Source of the DNA: Bacteroidales bacterium
GTDB lineage: Bacteria > Bacteroidota > Bacteroidia > Bacteroidales > Muribaculaceae
Length of the DNA: 30,802 bases
Direction: 5' to 3'
Assembly: GCA_019415705.1 (NCBI GenBank)
Contig: DXYS01000001.1
Coordinates: forward strand, 1-30,802
Shown here: one piece after another, positions 7,528 through 16,570 of the stretch
Layout of the letters: the number at the start of each line of letters is the position of its first letter
How positions within the stretch are numbered: the first letter of the stretch is position 1
Made by a program: the position numbers and the translations under genes
The notes under the pieces: generated by a model
What the model was told of the DNA's origin: nothing
The model's input: only the letters and a program-made list of their open reading frames with translations
Databases searched by the model: none

Positions 7528-8973
7528 ATGACTATAAAAAACATATACAGACCAATCGCCGCGATTGCCCTTATAATCGCGACGGCTCTGACCGCACGCG
7601 GCGTCGAGACTGACGTCACCCCCGGAAATCTTCACACGCTTATCGACAATCCTCAGTCAGTAAGTTCACTGTCGCTGACAGGCTCGGTCAATGCGGCCGA
7701 CTTGTTTTTCATAGCCGAAAACATGCCGGCCCTCCGTGAACTCGACCTGAGCCGTGTATCCATAACGGCCTTTGACAACGGTCGCGAGCGCTTGGGCCTG
7801 TCTGCATACCATAAGGCCGATGTCATACCGGCCGGTGTATTTGCCGGATCAAGGATCACATCAGTTAAGCTGCCTCAGAGCGACGGCCTAAGCATAGGCG
7901 ATGTTGCTTTCGCCGGCTCTTCGCTCTCACGCGCCGACATCGGCTCCAATGTCAAATCAGTCGGACAGGGCGCGTTCACCGCATGCCCCCAACTTAAGGA
8001 GGTGACGCTCGCAGTCTCTGACATCGGCGGCACGCATGTCTTCGACGACTGCTTGTCGCTGTCAAAAGTAACATTGACGGGCGTCAATGTCATTCCGGCC
8101 TCTACATTCGAGGGGTGCACAGCGCTCAATGTGGTGACGGGACTTGAAAATGTCACGTCGGTCGGCGACCGTGCCTTCGAAGGCTGCGGCGCGCTGTCGG
8201 CCGTCTCATTCGGCAAAAATCTGAAATCAATAGGCGCGGAGGCGTTCGCCGGGACTGCATTGGGGTCTGCTGACCTCAGCACCTGCTCCTCCCTGAATCA
8301 TATCGGTCGCTGGGCCTTCGCCCGCTGCGCCGACCTGCAGCGGACATCTCTGCCGGCGTCGCTCAAAACTGTGGGAGAGGCCATATTTTTTGATTGCAAG
8401 TCGCTCGCACAGCTGACACTGCCGTCAGGCGCAGTAAGCATCGGCAACTTCGCCCTCAAAGGTCTCGGCAATGTCAGCGAATTAACACTCCCGGCGTCGC
8501 TCGACTCTATCGGCGACTACGCCATGGCGTCGATGGACGGCCTCAAATATATTAATGCATCGGCTCTCGCGTCTGTTCCGTCACTCGGCAAAGAGGTCTG
8601 GCACGGTGTCGACCAACTGACAGTGCGGCTTCTCCTTGATACCAAAACGATAGACCTCTTTGCGTCGGCCGGCCAGTGGATGGAATTTGATATTCTCGAC
8701 ATCGAGCAGTCATCTGCCGATGATATAACATTGACCGAGACGCAAAAACCGTCTGTCTCCGGTCGTTTTGAGGGTACGGCTCTTTTTGTCAGAGCCCACA
8801 AAGATATAGCCGCGCTTCGTGTTTTTGATACATCCGGACGTCTGTTGGCGTCGTCTGACATCCCGGCCGGAATGACCGAGGCGCAGATTGACGTCCCGGC
8901 CGCATCAGGCATAATGATAGTCGAAGTTATCCTCACAGACGGCATACGTGCCGGTCTGAAAATCAGAAAATAA
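7528..8973 (+). CDS. BspA-like leucine-rich-repeat secreted protein
   Basis: The 481-residue product begins with a signal peptide (hydrophobic stretch about residues 8-22). About residues 100-390 are BspA-type (LRR_5) leucine-rich repeats with the recurrent pattern of AF-x-GC or SIG-x-x-AF followed by L-x-x-V/L-x-L. The last ~85 residues include LRVFDTSGRLLASSDIPAG and end in a short basic tail, resembling a type IX secretion (Por) sorting domain. BspA-like proteins are surface or secreted adhesins in Bacteroidetes; the ligand here is unknown. A longer reading frame from 7375 runs through the rnhB gene. The ATG at 7528, just after a -7-like element and with a signal peptide directly behind it, is the better start. 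Confidence 0.83.
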   Translation: MTIKNIYRPIAAIALIIATALTARGVETDVTPGNLHTLIDNPQSVSSLSLTGSVNAADLFFIAENMPALRELDLSRVSITAFDNGRERLGLSAYHKADVIPAGVFAGSRITSVKLPQSDGLSIGDVAFAGSSLSRADIGSNVKSVGQGAFTACPQLKEVTLAVSDIGGTHVFDDCLSLSKVTLTGVNVIPASTFEGCTALNVVTGLENVTSVGDRAFEGCGALSAVSFGKNLKSIGAEAFAGTALGSADLSTCSSLNHIGRWAFARCADLQRTSLPASLKTVGEAIFFDCKSLAQLTLPSGAVSIGNFALKGLGNVSELTLPASLDSIGDYAMASMDGLKYINASALASVPSLGKEVWHGVDQLTVRLLLDTKTIDLFASAGQWMEFDILDIEQSSADDITLTETQKPSVSGRFEGTALFVRAHKDIAALRVFDTSGRLLASSDIPAGMTEAQIDVPAASGIMIVEVILTDGIRAGLKIRK

Positions 8974-8980
8974 TTTAAGG

Positions 8981-9754
8981 ATGGGAAAAAATAAACTCAA
9001 GAAATTTGCCGACATGGAGACAATCGATTTTGTCTTCCAATATCCCTTTGCCCGTCTTCAGAAAGAAACATTCCCGCTCAAAGGCCGCTGGGGCGCCGAC
9101 TTTTTCAGTAACGACAAGCCCATTGTGCTCGAGCTCGGCTGCGGCAAGGGCGAATACACTGTCGGGCTCGCACGCCGTTTTCCCGACAAAAACTTTATCG
9201 GCGTCGACATCAAGGGCGCGCGCATGTGGACCGGCGCATCCGAGGCCCGTGACACGGGCATGAAAAATGTGGCCTTCGTGCGCACATCAATAGAACTGAT
9301 TGACTCGTTTTTCGCTCCCGGCGAAGTCAGCGAGATATGGATTACCTTCCCCGACCCGCAGATGAAGAAGGCGACAAAACGTCTGACGTCGACACGTTTC
9401 ATGAATCTCTACCGCCGGATACTCGTCGACGGCGGTCTGATACATCTCAAGACAGACAGTCCGTTCCTATACACCTACACCGACCTTATGGTCAAGCTCA
9501 ACAGACTGCCAGTTGTCGAATCTACCGCTGACCTCTACGCCTCAGGCTCGGCCGGCGACATACTCGACATAAAGACACATTACGAGCGACAGTGGCTCGC
9601 ACGCGGCCTGACAATAAAATACCTGCAGTTCCGTCTGCCGGCCGAGGGTGACTTGGCCGAGCCGACCGACGAAATCGAGCCTGACACTTACCGCAGCTAC
9701 TCGCGCGGCTATATACAGATGCCGCAACTCATGGACGAAAACAATCAAAACTAA
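8981..9754 (+). CDS. trmB: tRNA (guanine-N7-)-methyltransferase
   Basis: TrmB methylates guanosine 46 in the variable loop of tRNAs using S-adenosylmethionine. The 257-residue product has the SAM-binding motif VLELGCGKGEYT (residues 49-60), the acidic motif IGVDIKGARMW (73-83) and the family signature FPDPQMKKATKRLTSTRF (123-140). An N-terminal lysine-rich segment and a ~40-residue C-terminal extension make it slightly longer than the E. coli enzyme. It starts 7 bases after the LRR protein stop and is followed 8 bases later by the Mrp ATPase gene. Confidence 0.94.
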   Translation: MGKNKLKKFADMETIDFVFQYPFARLQKETFPLKGRWGADFFSNDKPIVLELGCGKGEYTVGLARRFPDKNFIGVDIKGARMWTGASEARDTGMKNVAFVRTSIELIDSFFAPGEVSEIWITFPDPQMKKATKRLTSTRFMNLYRRILVDGGLIHLKTDSPFLYTYTDLMVKLNRLPVVESTADLYASGSAGDILDIKTHYERQWLARGLTIKYLQFRLPAEGDLAEPTDEIEPDTYRSYSRGYIQMPQLMDENNQN

Positions 9755-9762
9755 CATACATC

Positions 9763-10872
9763 ATGGCTGAATCAAATACATTATATCCCCGCCTGATTAC
9801 CGACGCGCTCGCCACCGTGCGCTATCCCGGCTCGGGCAAGAATATCGTCGAGGCCGGCATGGTCGAAGACGACATCCGCATCGACGGTCAGAAAGTCAGT
9901 TTCTCGCTAATTTTCGACCGTCCGACCGACCCCTTCCTAAAATCGGTCGTCAAAGCCGCCGAGGCTGCCGTAAAGACATTCGCGTCGGCTGACGCCGAGG
10001 TGACGGTCAACGTCAAGACCCGTCAGGCCGCTCCCGCACCTAAAGAGAAACCGCTACCCGGCGTGAAGAATATCATAGGCATCTCGTCGGGCAAAGGCGG
10101 TGTGGGCAAATCGACAGTCGCCGCCAATCTTGCCGTAGCTCTTGCACGCGAAGGTTACAAGGTCGGACTGCTTGACGCCGACATCTTCGGCCCGTCGATA
10201 CCCAAAATGTTCGGTGTCGAAGACGAGCAGCTCTACATGCACGAGGTCGACGGCGTCAACAAAATCATACCCATCGAGCGCTACGGCGTCAAGATGCTCT
10301 CGATAGGATTTCTCGTCGACCGCAACAGTCCTGTCGTATGGCGCGGCTCCATGGCCTCAAACGCCTTAAAACAGCTCATCGAGCAGGGCGACTGGGGCGA
10401 GCTCGACTACTTCCTCATCGACATGCCTCCCGGCACGAGCGACATCCATCTGACACTCGTGCAGACCCTCGATATCACCGGCGTGGTAATCGTCTCCACA
10501 CCTCAGCAGGTAGCCTTGGCCGACGCCCGCAAGGGGCTGGCCATGTTTGCCGACTCAAAAATCAATGTGCCCGTCCTCGGCATAGTCGAGAACATGGCTT
10601 GGTTCACGCCCGAGAAACATCCTGATGAACGTTACTATATCTTCGGTAACGGAGGCGCCGCAGAACTTGCCAAAGAGCTTGGTGTCAAGCTGTTGGCCTG
10701 CATACCTCTCGTAGCCTCGGTCGGCGTGCACAGCGACAGCGGCGAGCCAATCGCTGCCGGTGACAGCCTCGCGGCTCAGGACTTCATCCACTTGGCCCAT
10801 GTGGTCATCGACGCCGTCGACGAGCGCAACAAAACCTTACCGCCCACACAGCACGTCCAACTCAAACACTAA
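9763..10872 (+). CDS. Mrp/NBP35-family Fe-S cluster carrier-type P-loop ATPase
   Basis: The 369-residue protein combines an N-terminal MIP18-like (DUF59) domain (about residues 1-90) with a MinD/Mrp-type ATPase. The deviant Walker A SGKGGVGKST is at 109-118, with Walker B-like FLIDMPPGTSD and LLDADIFGPS following. Mrp/ApbC proteins carry Fe-S clusters to apo-enzymes in the cytoplasm. The CxxC pair that normally holds the bridging cluster in the VENM region is absent: the segment reads GIVENMAWFTPEKHPDERYYIFG and the whole protein has a single cysteine (LLACIPL). Cluster transfer by the usual mechanism is therefore doubtful. It lies between trmB and aroQ with spacings of 8 and 4 bases. Confidence 0.9.
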   Translation: MAESNTLYPRLITDALATVRYPGSGKNIVEAGMVEDDIRIDGQKVSFSLIFDRPTDPFLKSVVKAAEAAVKTFASADAEVTVNVKTRQAAPAPKEKPLPGVKNIIGISSGKGGVGKSTVAANLAVALAREGYKVGLLDADIFGPSIPKMFGVEDEQLYMHEVDGVNKIIPIERYGVKMLSIGFLVDRNSPVVWRGSMASNALKQLIEQGDWGELDYFLIDMPPGTSDIHLTLVQTLDITGVVIVSTPQQVALADARKGLAMFADSKINVPVLGIVENMAWFTPEKHPDERYYIFGNGGAAELAKELGVKLLACIPLVASVGVHSDSGEPIAAGDSLAAQDFIHLAHVVIDAVDERNKTLPPTQHVQLKH

Positions 10873-10876
10873 TGGC

Positions 10877-11308
10877 ATGGACAAAAAAATATTAGTCATA
10901 AACGGCCCTAACCTCAATCTCCTCGGCCGTCGCGAGCCTGAAATCTACGGACACACTACTTTAGACGAGATTATAAGTTCGCTCGCCCGTGACGGAGTCG
11001 TCATCGAAGCTTTCCAAAGTAACAGCGAGGGCGCAATCATTGATAGCCTTCACGCGGCAGGTTTCGGCGGCGAATATTGCGGCATAGTCCTCAATGCAGG
11101 CGCCTACACCCACACCTCTCTCGCTATCGCCGACGCCATCGCGGCCATCGAGACTCCTGTCGTCGAGGTGCATCTGTCAAACATATTCTCACGCGAGGAG
11201 ATACGTCACCGCTCGCTGATAGCTCCGGTGTGCTGCGGCAGCATCAGCGGCTTCGGTGCCCTCTCCTACCGTCTGGCCGTTGAGGCCCTTCTCTCTCGCA
11301 ATGCTTGA
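10877..11308 (+). CDS. aroQ: Type II 3-dehydroquinate dehydratase
   Basis: AroQ dehydrates 3-dehydroquinate to 3-dehydroshikimate in the shikimate pathway to aromatic amino acids. The 143-residue product has the usual length and active site: NGPNLNLLGRREPEIYG with the catalytic Tyr24, LNAGAYTHTS, VEVHLSNIFSREEIRHRS with the catalytic histidine, and CCGSISGFG near the C-terminus. The longer frame from 10760 runs back into the Mrp gene and is rejected; the ATG at 10877 follows that stop by 4 bases. The last 8 bases overlap the GH3-family gene. Confidence 0.96.
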   Translation: MDKKILVINGPNLNLLGRREPEIYGHTTLDEIISSLARDGVVIEAFQSNSEGAIIDSLHAAGFGGEYCGIVLNAGAYTHTSLAIADAIAAIETPVVEVHLSNIFSREEIRHRSLIAPVCCGSISGFGALSYRLAVEALLSRNA

Positions 11309-12824
11309 TCTGACTCCGTTAGCCCGGCCGTTCTTTCAACGGCGTGTGGCGGCTGCCCGTTCATGGCAGGGCCGCATCGCCGACACGCAGCGTGACGTAC
11401 TCGCACGCCTGCTGCACACCGCACGCCGCACACGTGTCGGGCAACGTCATGATTTCGACTCCATTAAAGATTACGAGACATTTGCCGCGCGTGTGCCGGT
11501 AATCTCTTACGAAGACATCCGTGCCGACGTTATGGAGATGGTCAACGGCAGTCGTGACATACTGTGGCCGGGGCGATGCACTCATTTCGCACAGTCTTCG
11601 GGTACCTCGGGCGGCAAAAGCAAATACATTCCCGTCACAGCCGACTCGCTAAAGCTCAATCATTACGCCGGCGGACGCGACGTTGTGGCCCACTATCTGT
11701 CACTTAACCCTGACAGCCGCATCTTCTCGGGCAAAAGTTTCATACTCGGCGGCAGTTATGCCAACGAGCTCGGCACGCTTCCGGCCGGCACGGTCGTCGG
11801 TGACCTCTCTGCCAATCTGATTGACAAAATCAATCCTGCGGTCAACCTGCTGCGTGTGCCTTCAAAAAAAATAGCCCTCATGGCCGATTGGCATCAGAAA
11901 CTGGCCGCACTCGTCGAGGCCGCCTCACGCGAGAATATCACCAACATCTCCGGCGTCCCGTCATGGTTTATGACCGTCATACGCGAGACCATCAAGGCCT
12001 GCGGAGCCACGACCATCCATGATGTCTGGCCAAATCTCGAGGTTTTCTTTCACGGCGGCATAGCCTTCGGACCCTACCGCAGCCAGTACCGCACCCTCAC
12101 CGACCCGTCAAAAATGCACTATCTTGAGACCTACAACGCCTCCGAGGGCTTTTTCGCCGTGCAGACTTCATGGGATGACGAGCCGGGAGTCATGCAGTTG
12201 CTTTTAGACATCGGCGTCTTTTACGAGTTTCAGCCTGTCGGAACTGATTCGCAACCTGTCGGCGACCCCGTGCCGGCATGGAAAGTCGAGGAAGGCAGAA
12301 CTTACGCACTCGTCATCACGGCCTGCAACGGCTTGTGGCGCTACTCTATCGGCGACACTGTAACCGTCATGTCAGCCGACCCGCTGAAAATCCGCATCGC
12401 CGGGCGCACCAAGAGTTTCATCAACGCCTTTGGCGAGGAACTGATGGTGTGCAACGCTGACGAGGCCATAGCCGAGACTTGCCGTGCCACCGGTGCCGAG
12501 GTTGCAAACTATACCGCCGCGCCGGTCTATGACGACGGAGGACACCGCGGACACCACCAGTGGCTCATCGAGTGGTCAAGGCCACCGGCCGATACCGAGG
12601 TCTTCGCCGATATTCTCGACCGTACACTACAGAGCGTCAATTCCGACTATCAGGCCAAACGTTCGGGCGACATTTTCCTTGACCGTCTGTCGCTCGTTAC
12701 GGCGCAGGCGGGACTATTTGACCGTTGGCTCGCCGAAACAGGCAAACTTGGCGGTCAGCGCAAGGTGCCGCGTCTGTGCAACGACCGCAAAATCATGAAT
12801 CGTCTTTTAGAAATGAACTTCTGA
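11301..12824 (+). CDS. GH3-family acyl-adenylate-forming protein
   Basis: The 507-residue product belongs to the GH3 auxin-responsive promoter family within the ANL adenylating superfamily. It has the ATP/AMP-binding serine/threonine/glycine loop FAQSSGTSGGKSKYIPVT (residues 96-113), the YNASEGFFAVQ motif and the C-terminal region LWRYSIGDTV and INAFGEELMVCNADEAI. Plant GH3 enzymes adenylate hormones such as auxin or jasmonate and join them to amino acids. Bacterial members are common in Bacteroidetes but their substrates are largely unassigned. The ATG at 11301 overlaps the aroQ stop by 8 bases, so translation is probably coupled. A role in amino-acid conjugation is inference. Confidence 0.87.
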   Translation: MLDLTPLARPFFQRRVAAARSWQGRIADTQRDVLARLLHTARRTRVGQRHDFDSIKDYETFAARVPVISYEDIRADVMEMVNGSRDILWPGRCTHFAQSSGTSGGKSKYIPVTADSLKLNHYAGGRDVVAHYLSLNPDSRIFSGKSFILGGSYANELGTLPAGTVVGDLSANLIDKINPAVNLLRVPSKKIALMADWHQKLAALVEAASRENITNISGVPSWFMTVIRETIKACGATTIHDVWPNLEVFFHGGIAFGPYRSQYRTLTDPSKMHYLETYNASEGFFAVQTSWDDEPGVMQLLLDIGVFYEFQPVGTDSQPVGDPVPAWKVEEGRTYALVITACNGLWRYSIGDTVTVMSADPLKIRIAGRTKSFINAFGEELMVCNADEAIAETCRATGAEVANYTAAPVYDDGGHRGHHQWLIEWSRPPADTEVFADILDRTLQSVNSDYQAKRSGDIFLDRLSLVTAQAGLFDRWLAETGKLGGQRKVPRLCNDRKIMNRLLEMNF

Positions 12825-12851
12825 AAACCTGAATAACTAACTATAAAAATC

Positions 12852-14234
12852 ATGAAAATCAAAAAATTGCTCCTCGGAGCCCTCTTTGCCTCAGCTGCAA
12901 CTCTCTCTATGTCAGCTGCAGACGCCAAGTACATCTTCTACTTCATCGGCGACGGCATGGGCATGGGTCCGGTCATGACCGCCCAGAGTTATAACCGCGT
13001 AATCCTTAAAAATGACAAGCCACTGCTGATGATGCAGTTTCCCACTGTCAGCTGGTGTCAGACCTACTCGGCATCAAGCCTTATCACCGACTCTGCCGCC
13101 GCAGGTACAGCCCTCTCTACAGGCACCAAGACTCGCAACAGCATGCTCGGCATGGCGCCTGACACGACTGACGTGACTTCTATCGCACGCATATTCAAGG
13201 ACGCCGGCTACGGCGTAGGCGTAGTGACCTCTGTCGCTCCCGACGATGCCACTCCCGGCGCTTTCTACGCACATGTGCCTAATCGCGGCATGTACTATGA
13301 GATCGGCAAACAGGCCGCATCGTCGGGCTATGACTTCATCGCCGGCGCAGGTCTGCGCGGACGCAAAGATAAGGAAGGCAAAGCCACAGACCTGATGGAC
13401 GTAATGGCTCAGAACAATGTGCAGGTCGTCTATGGCCGCGACGGTGTCAAGGAAATCAATTCTGACAAAGTCATGCTCCTTAACACCGACGGTCCGCATG
13501 ACTGGGACATCCACTACGCCATCGACTCGCTCGCCGAAAATCTCACATTACCTATTATCACCGAAGCCTGTCTAAAACAACTCCTCAAGAACTCTCCCGA
13601 CAAATTCTTTATGATGGTCGAGGGCGGCCTCATTGACCATGCTCTCCACGGCAATGACGGCGGCGCCGCAATCATCGAAACACTCAATTTCGACGAATCG
13701 CTCAAAATCGCTTACGATTTCTATCTCGCGCATCCCGACGAGACTCTTATCGTCGTAACAGCCGACCATGACACCGGCGGTCTGGCTCTCGGCAACAACC
13801 GCACTCCCCACCTCGAATATTTCAAATATCAGCGTGTGTCAAAAGAGGCATTCAACGAGTACTGCAAGTCTCTTGCCCGCAACCGCATGGTCTACCGCTG
13901 GGAAGACATGCGCGAGTATCTGCGCGAAAACTTCGGTTTCTTTGACCATGTACCCGTAGGCGAAAAAGAGGAAGCCCGTCTCAAAGAGCTATTTGAAGCC
14001 GCCGTCGTGCTCCGCAACTCCGACGACCAAAAGACTCTCTACGCCAACTTCAACTCTTTTGCAGTCGAGGTTTTCCGCGTGCTTAACAATGCTGCCGGCG
14101 TCGGCTTCACCACGACAAGTCACTCAGGCAATCCTGTGCCTGTATTTGCGGTAGGAGCAGGTTCTGACAAGTTCATGCACCTTAACAATAACAACAATTT
14201 GCCGCGTCTCATACTCGAGGCAGCCGGCAAATGA
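12852..14234 (+). CDS. Secreted alkaline phosphatase (PhoA superfamily)
   Basis: This 460-residue enzyme starts with a signal peptide (MKIKKLLLGALFASAATLSMSA) and is predicted to be exported. It has the metal-binding Asp in FIGDGMGMG (Asp34), the nucleophile in LITDSAAAGTALSTGTKT (Ser81, with Asp80), a second metal site in MVEGGLIDHALHGND and the TADHDTGG motif, all as in PhoA-type phosphomonoesterases. It would release inorganic phosphate from organic phosphate esters in the periplasm or outside the cell. A run of asparagines (LNNNNNLP) near the C-terminus is a local oddity. The gene begins 27 bases after the GH3 gene and is followed by a strong terminator. No Pho-box-like repeat was recognised. 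Confidence 0.92.
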   Translation: MKIKKLLLGALFASAATLSMSAADAKYIFYFIGDGMGMGPVMTAQSYNRVILKNDKPLLMMQFPTVSWCQTYSASSLITDSAAAGTALSTGTKTRNSMLGMAPDTTDVTSIARIFKDAGYGVGVVTSVAPDDATPGAFYAHVPNRGMYYEIGKQAASSGYDFIAGAGLRGRKDKEGKATDLMDVMAQNNVQVVYGRDGVKEINSDKVMLLNTDGPHDWDIHYAIDSLAENLTLPIITEACLKQLLKNSPDKFFMMVEGGLIDHALHGNDGGAAIIETLNFDESLKIAYDFYLAHPDETLIVVTADHDTGGLALGNNRTPHLEYFKYQRVSKEAFNEYCKSLARNRMVYRWEDMREYLRENFGFFDHVPVGEKEEARLKELFEAAVVLRNSDDQKTLYANFNSFAVEVFRVLNNAAGVGFTTTSHSGNPVPVFAVGAGSDKFMHLNNNNNLPRLILEAAGK

Positions 14235-14253
14235 TATTTCGGTAATAAGATAA

Positions 14254-14296
14254 AAGACCCGGAGAGCGCCCTGTTGCGTCACTCCGGGCTTTTTAT
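14254..14296 (+). terminator. Rho-independent terminator after the alkaline phosphatase gene
   Basis: CCCGGAG (14258-14264) and CTCCGGG (14282-14288) form a perfect 7-bp GC-rich stem with a 17-base loop, followed at once by C and a run of T. It lies 20 bases beyond the phosphatase stop and ends the upstream transcription unit before the lepB promoter. Confidence 0.85.
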
Positions 14297-14307
14297 GTAT
14301 ACATGTT

Positions 14308-14338
14308 TTTGACCTTTAACCCAAAATCATTAATTTTG
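14308..14338 (+). promoter_or_regulatory. Consensus promoter of lepB-wbqC
   Basis: TTTG at 14308-14311, a 19-base spacer and TAATTTTG at 14331-14338 match both Bacteroidetes promoter elements exactly. The -7 element ends 37 bases before the lepB ATG, giving a predicted leader of about 30 bases. Confidence 0.78.
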
Positions 14339-14375
14339 CGACATATAGGACTCTGCGCCGCAATATTTCTCAGAT

Positions 14376-15857
14376 ATGACCCAAACAGATACAAATAAAG
14401 ACAAACTAACGTTTAAAGACGACTTCATCAGACGCGTATCGGCTGTACGTCCCACACGATGGGTGAGATTCGGCATAGTAGCCGCTCTCTTTATCGCTTG
14501 GACTATCTGGCTCGGCTCATGGTGGCCCGCAATCTTCCTCTTTCTGCTCTTTGACATCTACATCACCGGCTACATCCCTTTCACATGGTGGAAAACAAGC
14601 AAAAGCAAGACCGTGCGTTCGGTCATGAGTTGGGTCGATGCCATTGTTTATGCCCTGATACTCGTTTATTTTGTATTTGCCTTCGTGGGTCAAAATTATC
14701 AGATACCGTCATCATCGCTCGAAAAGACCTTGCTTACAGGTGACTATCTGTGGGTCAACAAAATCACATACGGCCCGCGTGTGCCGATGACACCGGTACA
14801 CTTCCCCTTGGTACACAACAAACTGCCGATAATCAACACTAAAAGCTATCTCGATTGGCCGGCAAACGACTACAAACGTCTCAAAGGACTGCGTAAAGTC
14901 GAGTCAGGAGATATCGTTGTATTCAATTTCCCGGCCGGTGACACGGTGACAACACGTTTCGAAGAAAGTCCGGAGTATTACGACCTGCTGGTCGAACATT
15001 ACGGTCGCGACCGCATCAAATCTGACAAAGCTACGTTCGGAGACGTAGTCTATCGTCCGGTCGACCGTCGTCAGAATTTTGTCAAACGCGCCGTCGGTCT
15101 GCCCGGCGAACGTCTCAAAATCGTCAATGACACCATTTATATCAACGGTGTGGCTCAGCAAATGCCGCATAACGTGCAGTTCAACTACATCGTAGCCCTA
15201 AAGTCGCCTCTTACCGACGACATCGTCAAAGACCTCGATATAGCCTCTGACGACATCGAGGCGCTGAATCTTAGCCCGATTGACCGTGCCAATCTCATCA
15301 CATGGATGCCCGGAGCCGACGACAACTCCCGTCTGTACGGTCTGCCGCTGACATCAGACATGATAGCGTCACTTAAGGAGCGAGGCATGCTTCAGGACAT
15401 GATTAAGACCTCGTCTCTCTTGCCTCCCGGCTCACAGGGCTCCTACCTGTTTCCGAAGGTTACTGCAGCATCATGGTCGCTCAGCAACTACGGCGGCGAC
15501 GAAGGTCTGCTGATACCGTCAAAGGGCATGACAATCGAGCTCAACGACAGCACATGGAACATTTATAACCGCGCCATCCGCAACTACGAGGGCCACCATG
15601 ACGCCTATGTCAAGGACGGCAAAGTCTATATCGACAGCAAAGTCGCTCCGACATATACTTTCGCCATGGATTATTACTTCATGATGGGTGACAACCGCGA
15701 CAACTCACAGGACTCGCGTTTCTGGGGTTTCGTTCCCGAAGACCACATCGTAGGCACACCGGCCTTTGTGCTGATTTCATTTGACAAAGATCGCTCGATA
15801 TTTAACGGCGGTATACGCTGGCGTCGCATATTCAAAGACGCCAACCCTGACAAATAA
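14376..15857 (+). CDS. lepB: Signal peptidase I
   Basis: Signal peptidase I cleaves signal peptides from exported proteins at the outer face of the inner membrane. The 493-residue protein has hydrophobic segments at about residues 32-65 and 88-105, the catalytic serine in PSSSLEKTLL (probably Ser114), the general-base lysine in NFVKRAVGLPGE (Lys237) and the conserved MMGDNRDNSQDSRFWGFVP box. It is much longer than the 324-residue E. coli enzyme because of insertions between the serine and lysine boxes and between the lysine box and the C-terminal box, as is usual in Bacteroidales. The start is the ATG behind a consensus promoter. Its stop codon shares a base with the next gene's ATG. Confidence 0.94.
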   Translation: MTQTDTNKDKLTFKDDFIRRVSAVRPTRWVRFGIVAALFIAWTIWLGSWWPAIFLFLLFDIYITGYIPFTWWKTSKSKTVRSVMSWVDAIVYALILVYFVFAFVGQNYQIPSSSLEKTLLTGDYLWVNKITYGPRVPMTPVHFPLVHNKLPIINTKSYLDWPANDYKRLKGLRKVESGDIVVFNFPAGDTVTTRFEESPEYYDLLVEHYGRDRIKSDKATFGDVVYRPVDRRQNFVKRAVGLPGERLKIVNDTIYINGVAQQMPHNVQFNYIVALKSPLTDDIVKDLDIASDDIEALNLSPIDRANLITWMPGADDNSRLYGLPLTSDMIASLKERGMLQDMIKTSSLLPPGSQGSYLFPKVTAASWSLSNYGGDEGLLIPSKGMTIELNDSTWNIYNRAIRNYEGHHDAYVKDGKVYIDSKVAPTYTFAMDYYFMMGDNRDNSQDSRFWGFVPEDHIVGTPAFVLISFDKDRSIFNGGIRWRRIFKDANPDK

Positions 15858-16570
15858 TGGGATTAATAAGTCTGCCGCCTGAGTTACGTGCTGTCTTTGC
15901 TCCTCAGTTTTTCGGCTCGACAGCCTATTACGCCGTGCTCTCGATGTTTGTTTCAGCGACAATACACGGGGGTATGCGTGCCGACAAACGCTTTAAAAGC
16001 GCCCATCGCTGCGATATAGTTGATACGCGCGGACCATTGGCTCTCACAATCCCTGTAAGGTCACCCGGCGGCCGCTGCACGTGGAGCGAAGTTAAAGTTT
16101 CGGACCACGGCGAATGGTGGCACAAGCACCTGACCGCTCTCGAGTCGTCCTATGGCCGTACACCTTTCTTCGAATTTTATATAGACCGTCTGCGCCCCAT
16201 ATTCACCAAACCTGACGACTACCTGACTGTCAGTGAATTAGACAGACAAGCCGATGAAATAGTCAGAAAAATACTCGGTTTCGACATTCATATAGATTGG
16301 GATGATAAAAAAGAAACCGAAGTCAAAGACCTCGATTTCACTAAATTTGATTTTAAGACTGTCGAATCTGTGAGCTATTATCAGGTGCGAGCCGACCGAC
16401 TCGGTTTTTTCCATTATCTGAGCATACTCGACCTCATCTTCAATGTCGGACCCGAAGCTCCTTTAATACTCAAAAAGATGGCCGAGCCATTAAGCCGTCA
16501 GTTGCTCTCTCAAAGCATTGACAGTACGCGCAGCTGCTCTATTATTTCAAGCGCTGACATGCGGCGCTGA
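15857..16570 (+). CDS. WbqC-like family protein
   Basis: The 237-residue product resembles the WbqC family: LPPELRAVFAPQFFGSTAYYAVL at the N-terminus, the HRCDI and LTIPVRSPGG segments and a WWHKHLTALESSYGRTPFFEFY block. WbqC-like proteins are found in O-antigen clusters and, in Bacteroidetes, next to lepB; their biochemical role is not established. The ATG shares one base with the lepB stop codon (TAATG), so translation is coupled. The last 61 bases overlap the 3' end of the convergent gene at 16510-17037. The final ~20 residues (from about SQSIDSTRSC) therefore come from DNA that also codes on the other strand. Confidence 0.82.
   Translation: MGLISLPPELRAVFAPQFFGSTAYYAVLSMFVSATIHGGMRADKRFKSAHRCDIVDTRGPLALTIPVRSPGGRCTWSEVKVSDHGEWWHKHLTALESSYGRTPFFEFYIDRLRPIFTKPDDYLTVSELDRQADEIVRKILGFDIHIDWDDKKETEVKDLDFTKFDFKTVESVSYYQVRADRLGFFHYLSILDLIFNVGPEAPLILKKMAEPLSRQLLSQSIDSTRSCSIISSADMRR

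Noticed and set aside
7161..7619. 152-codon open frame on the minus strand
   Set aside because: It spans the 3' end of rnhB and the start of the LRR gene antisense and lacks any family feature.
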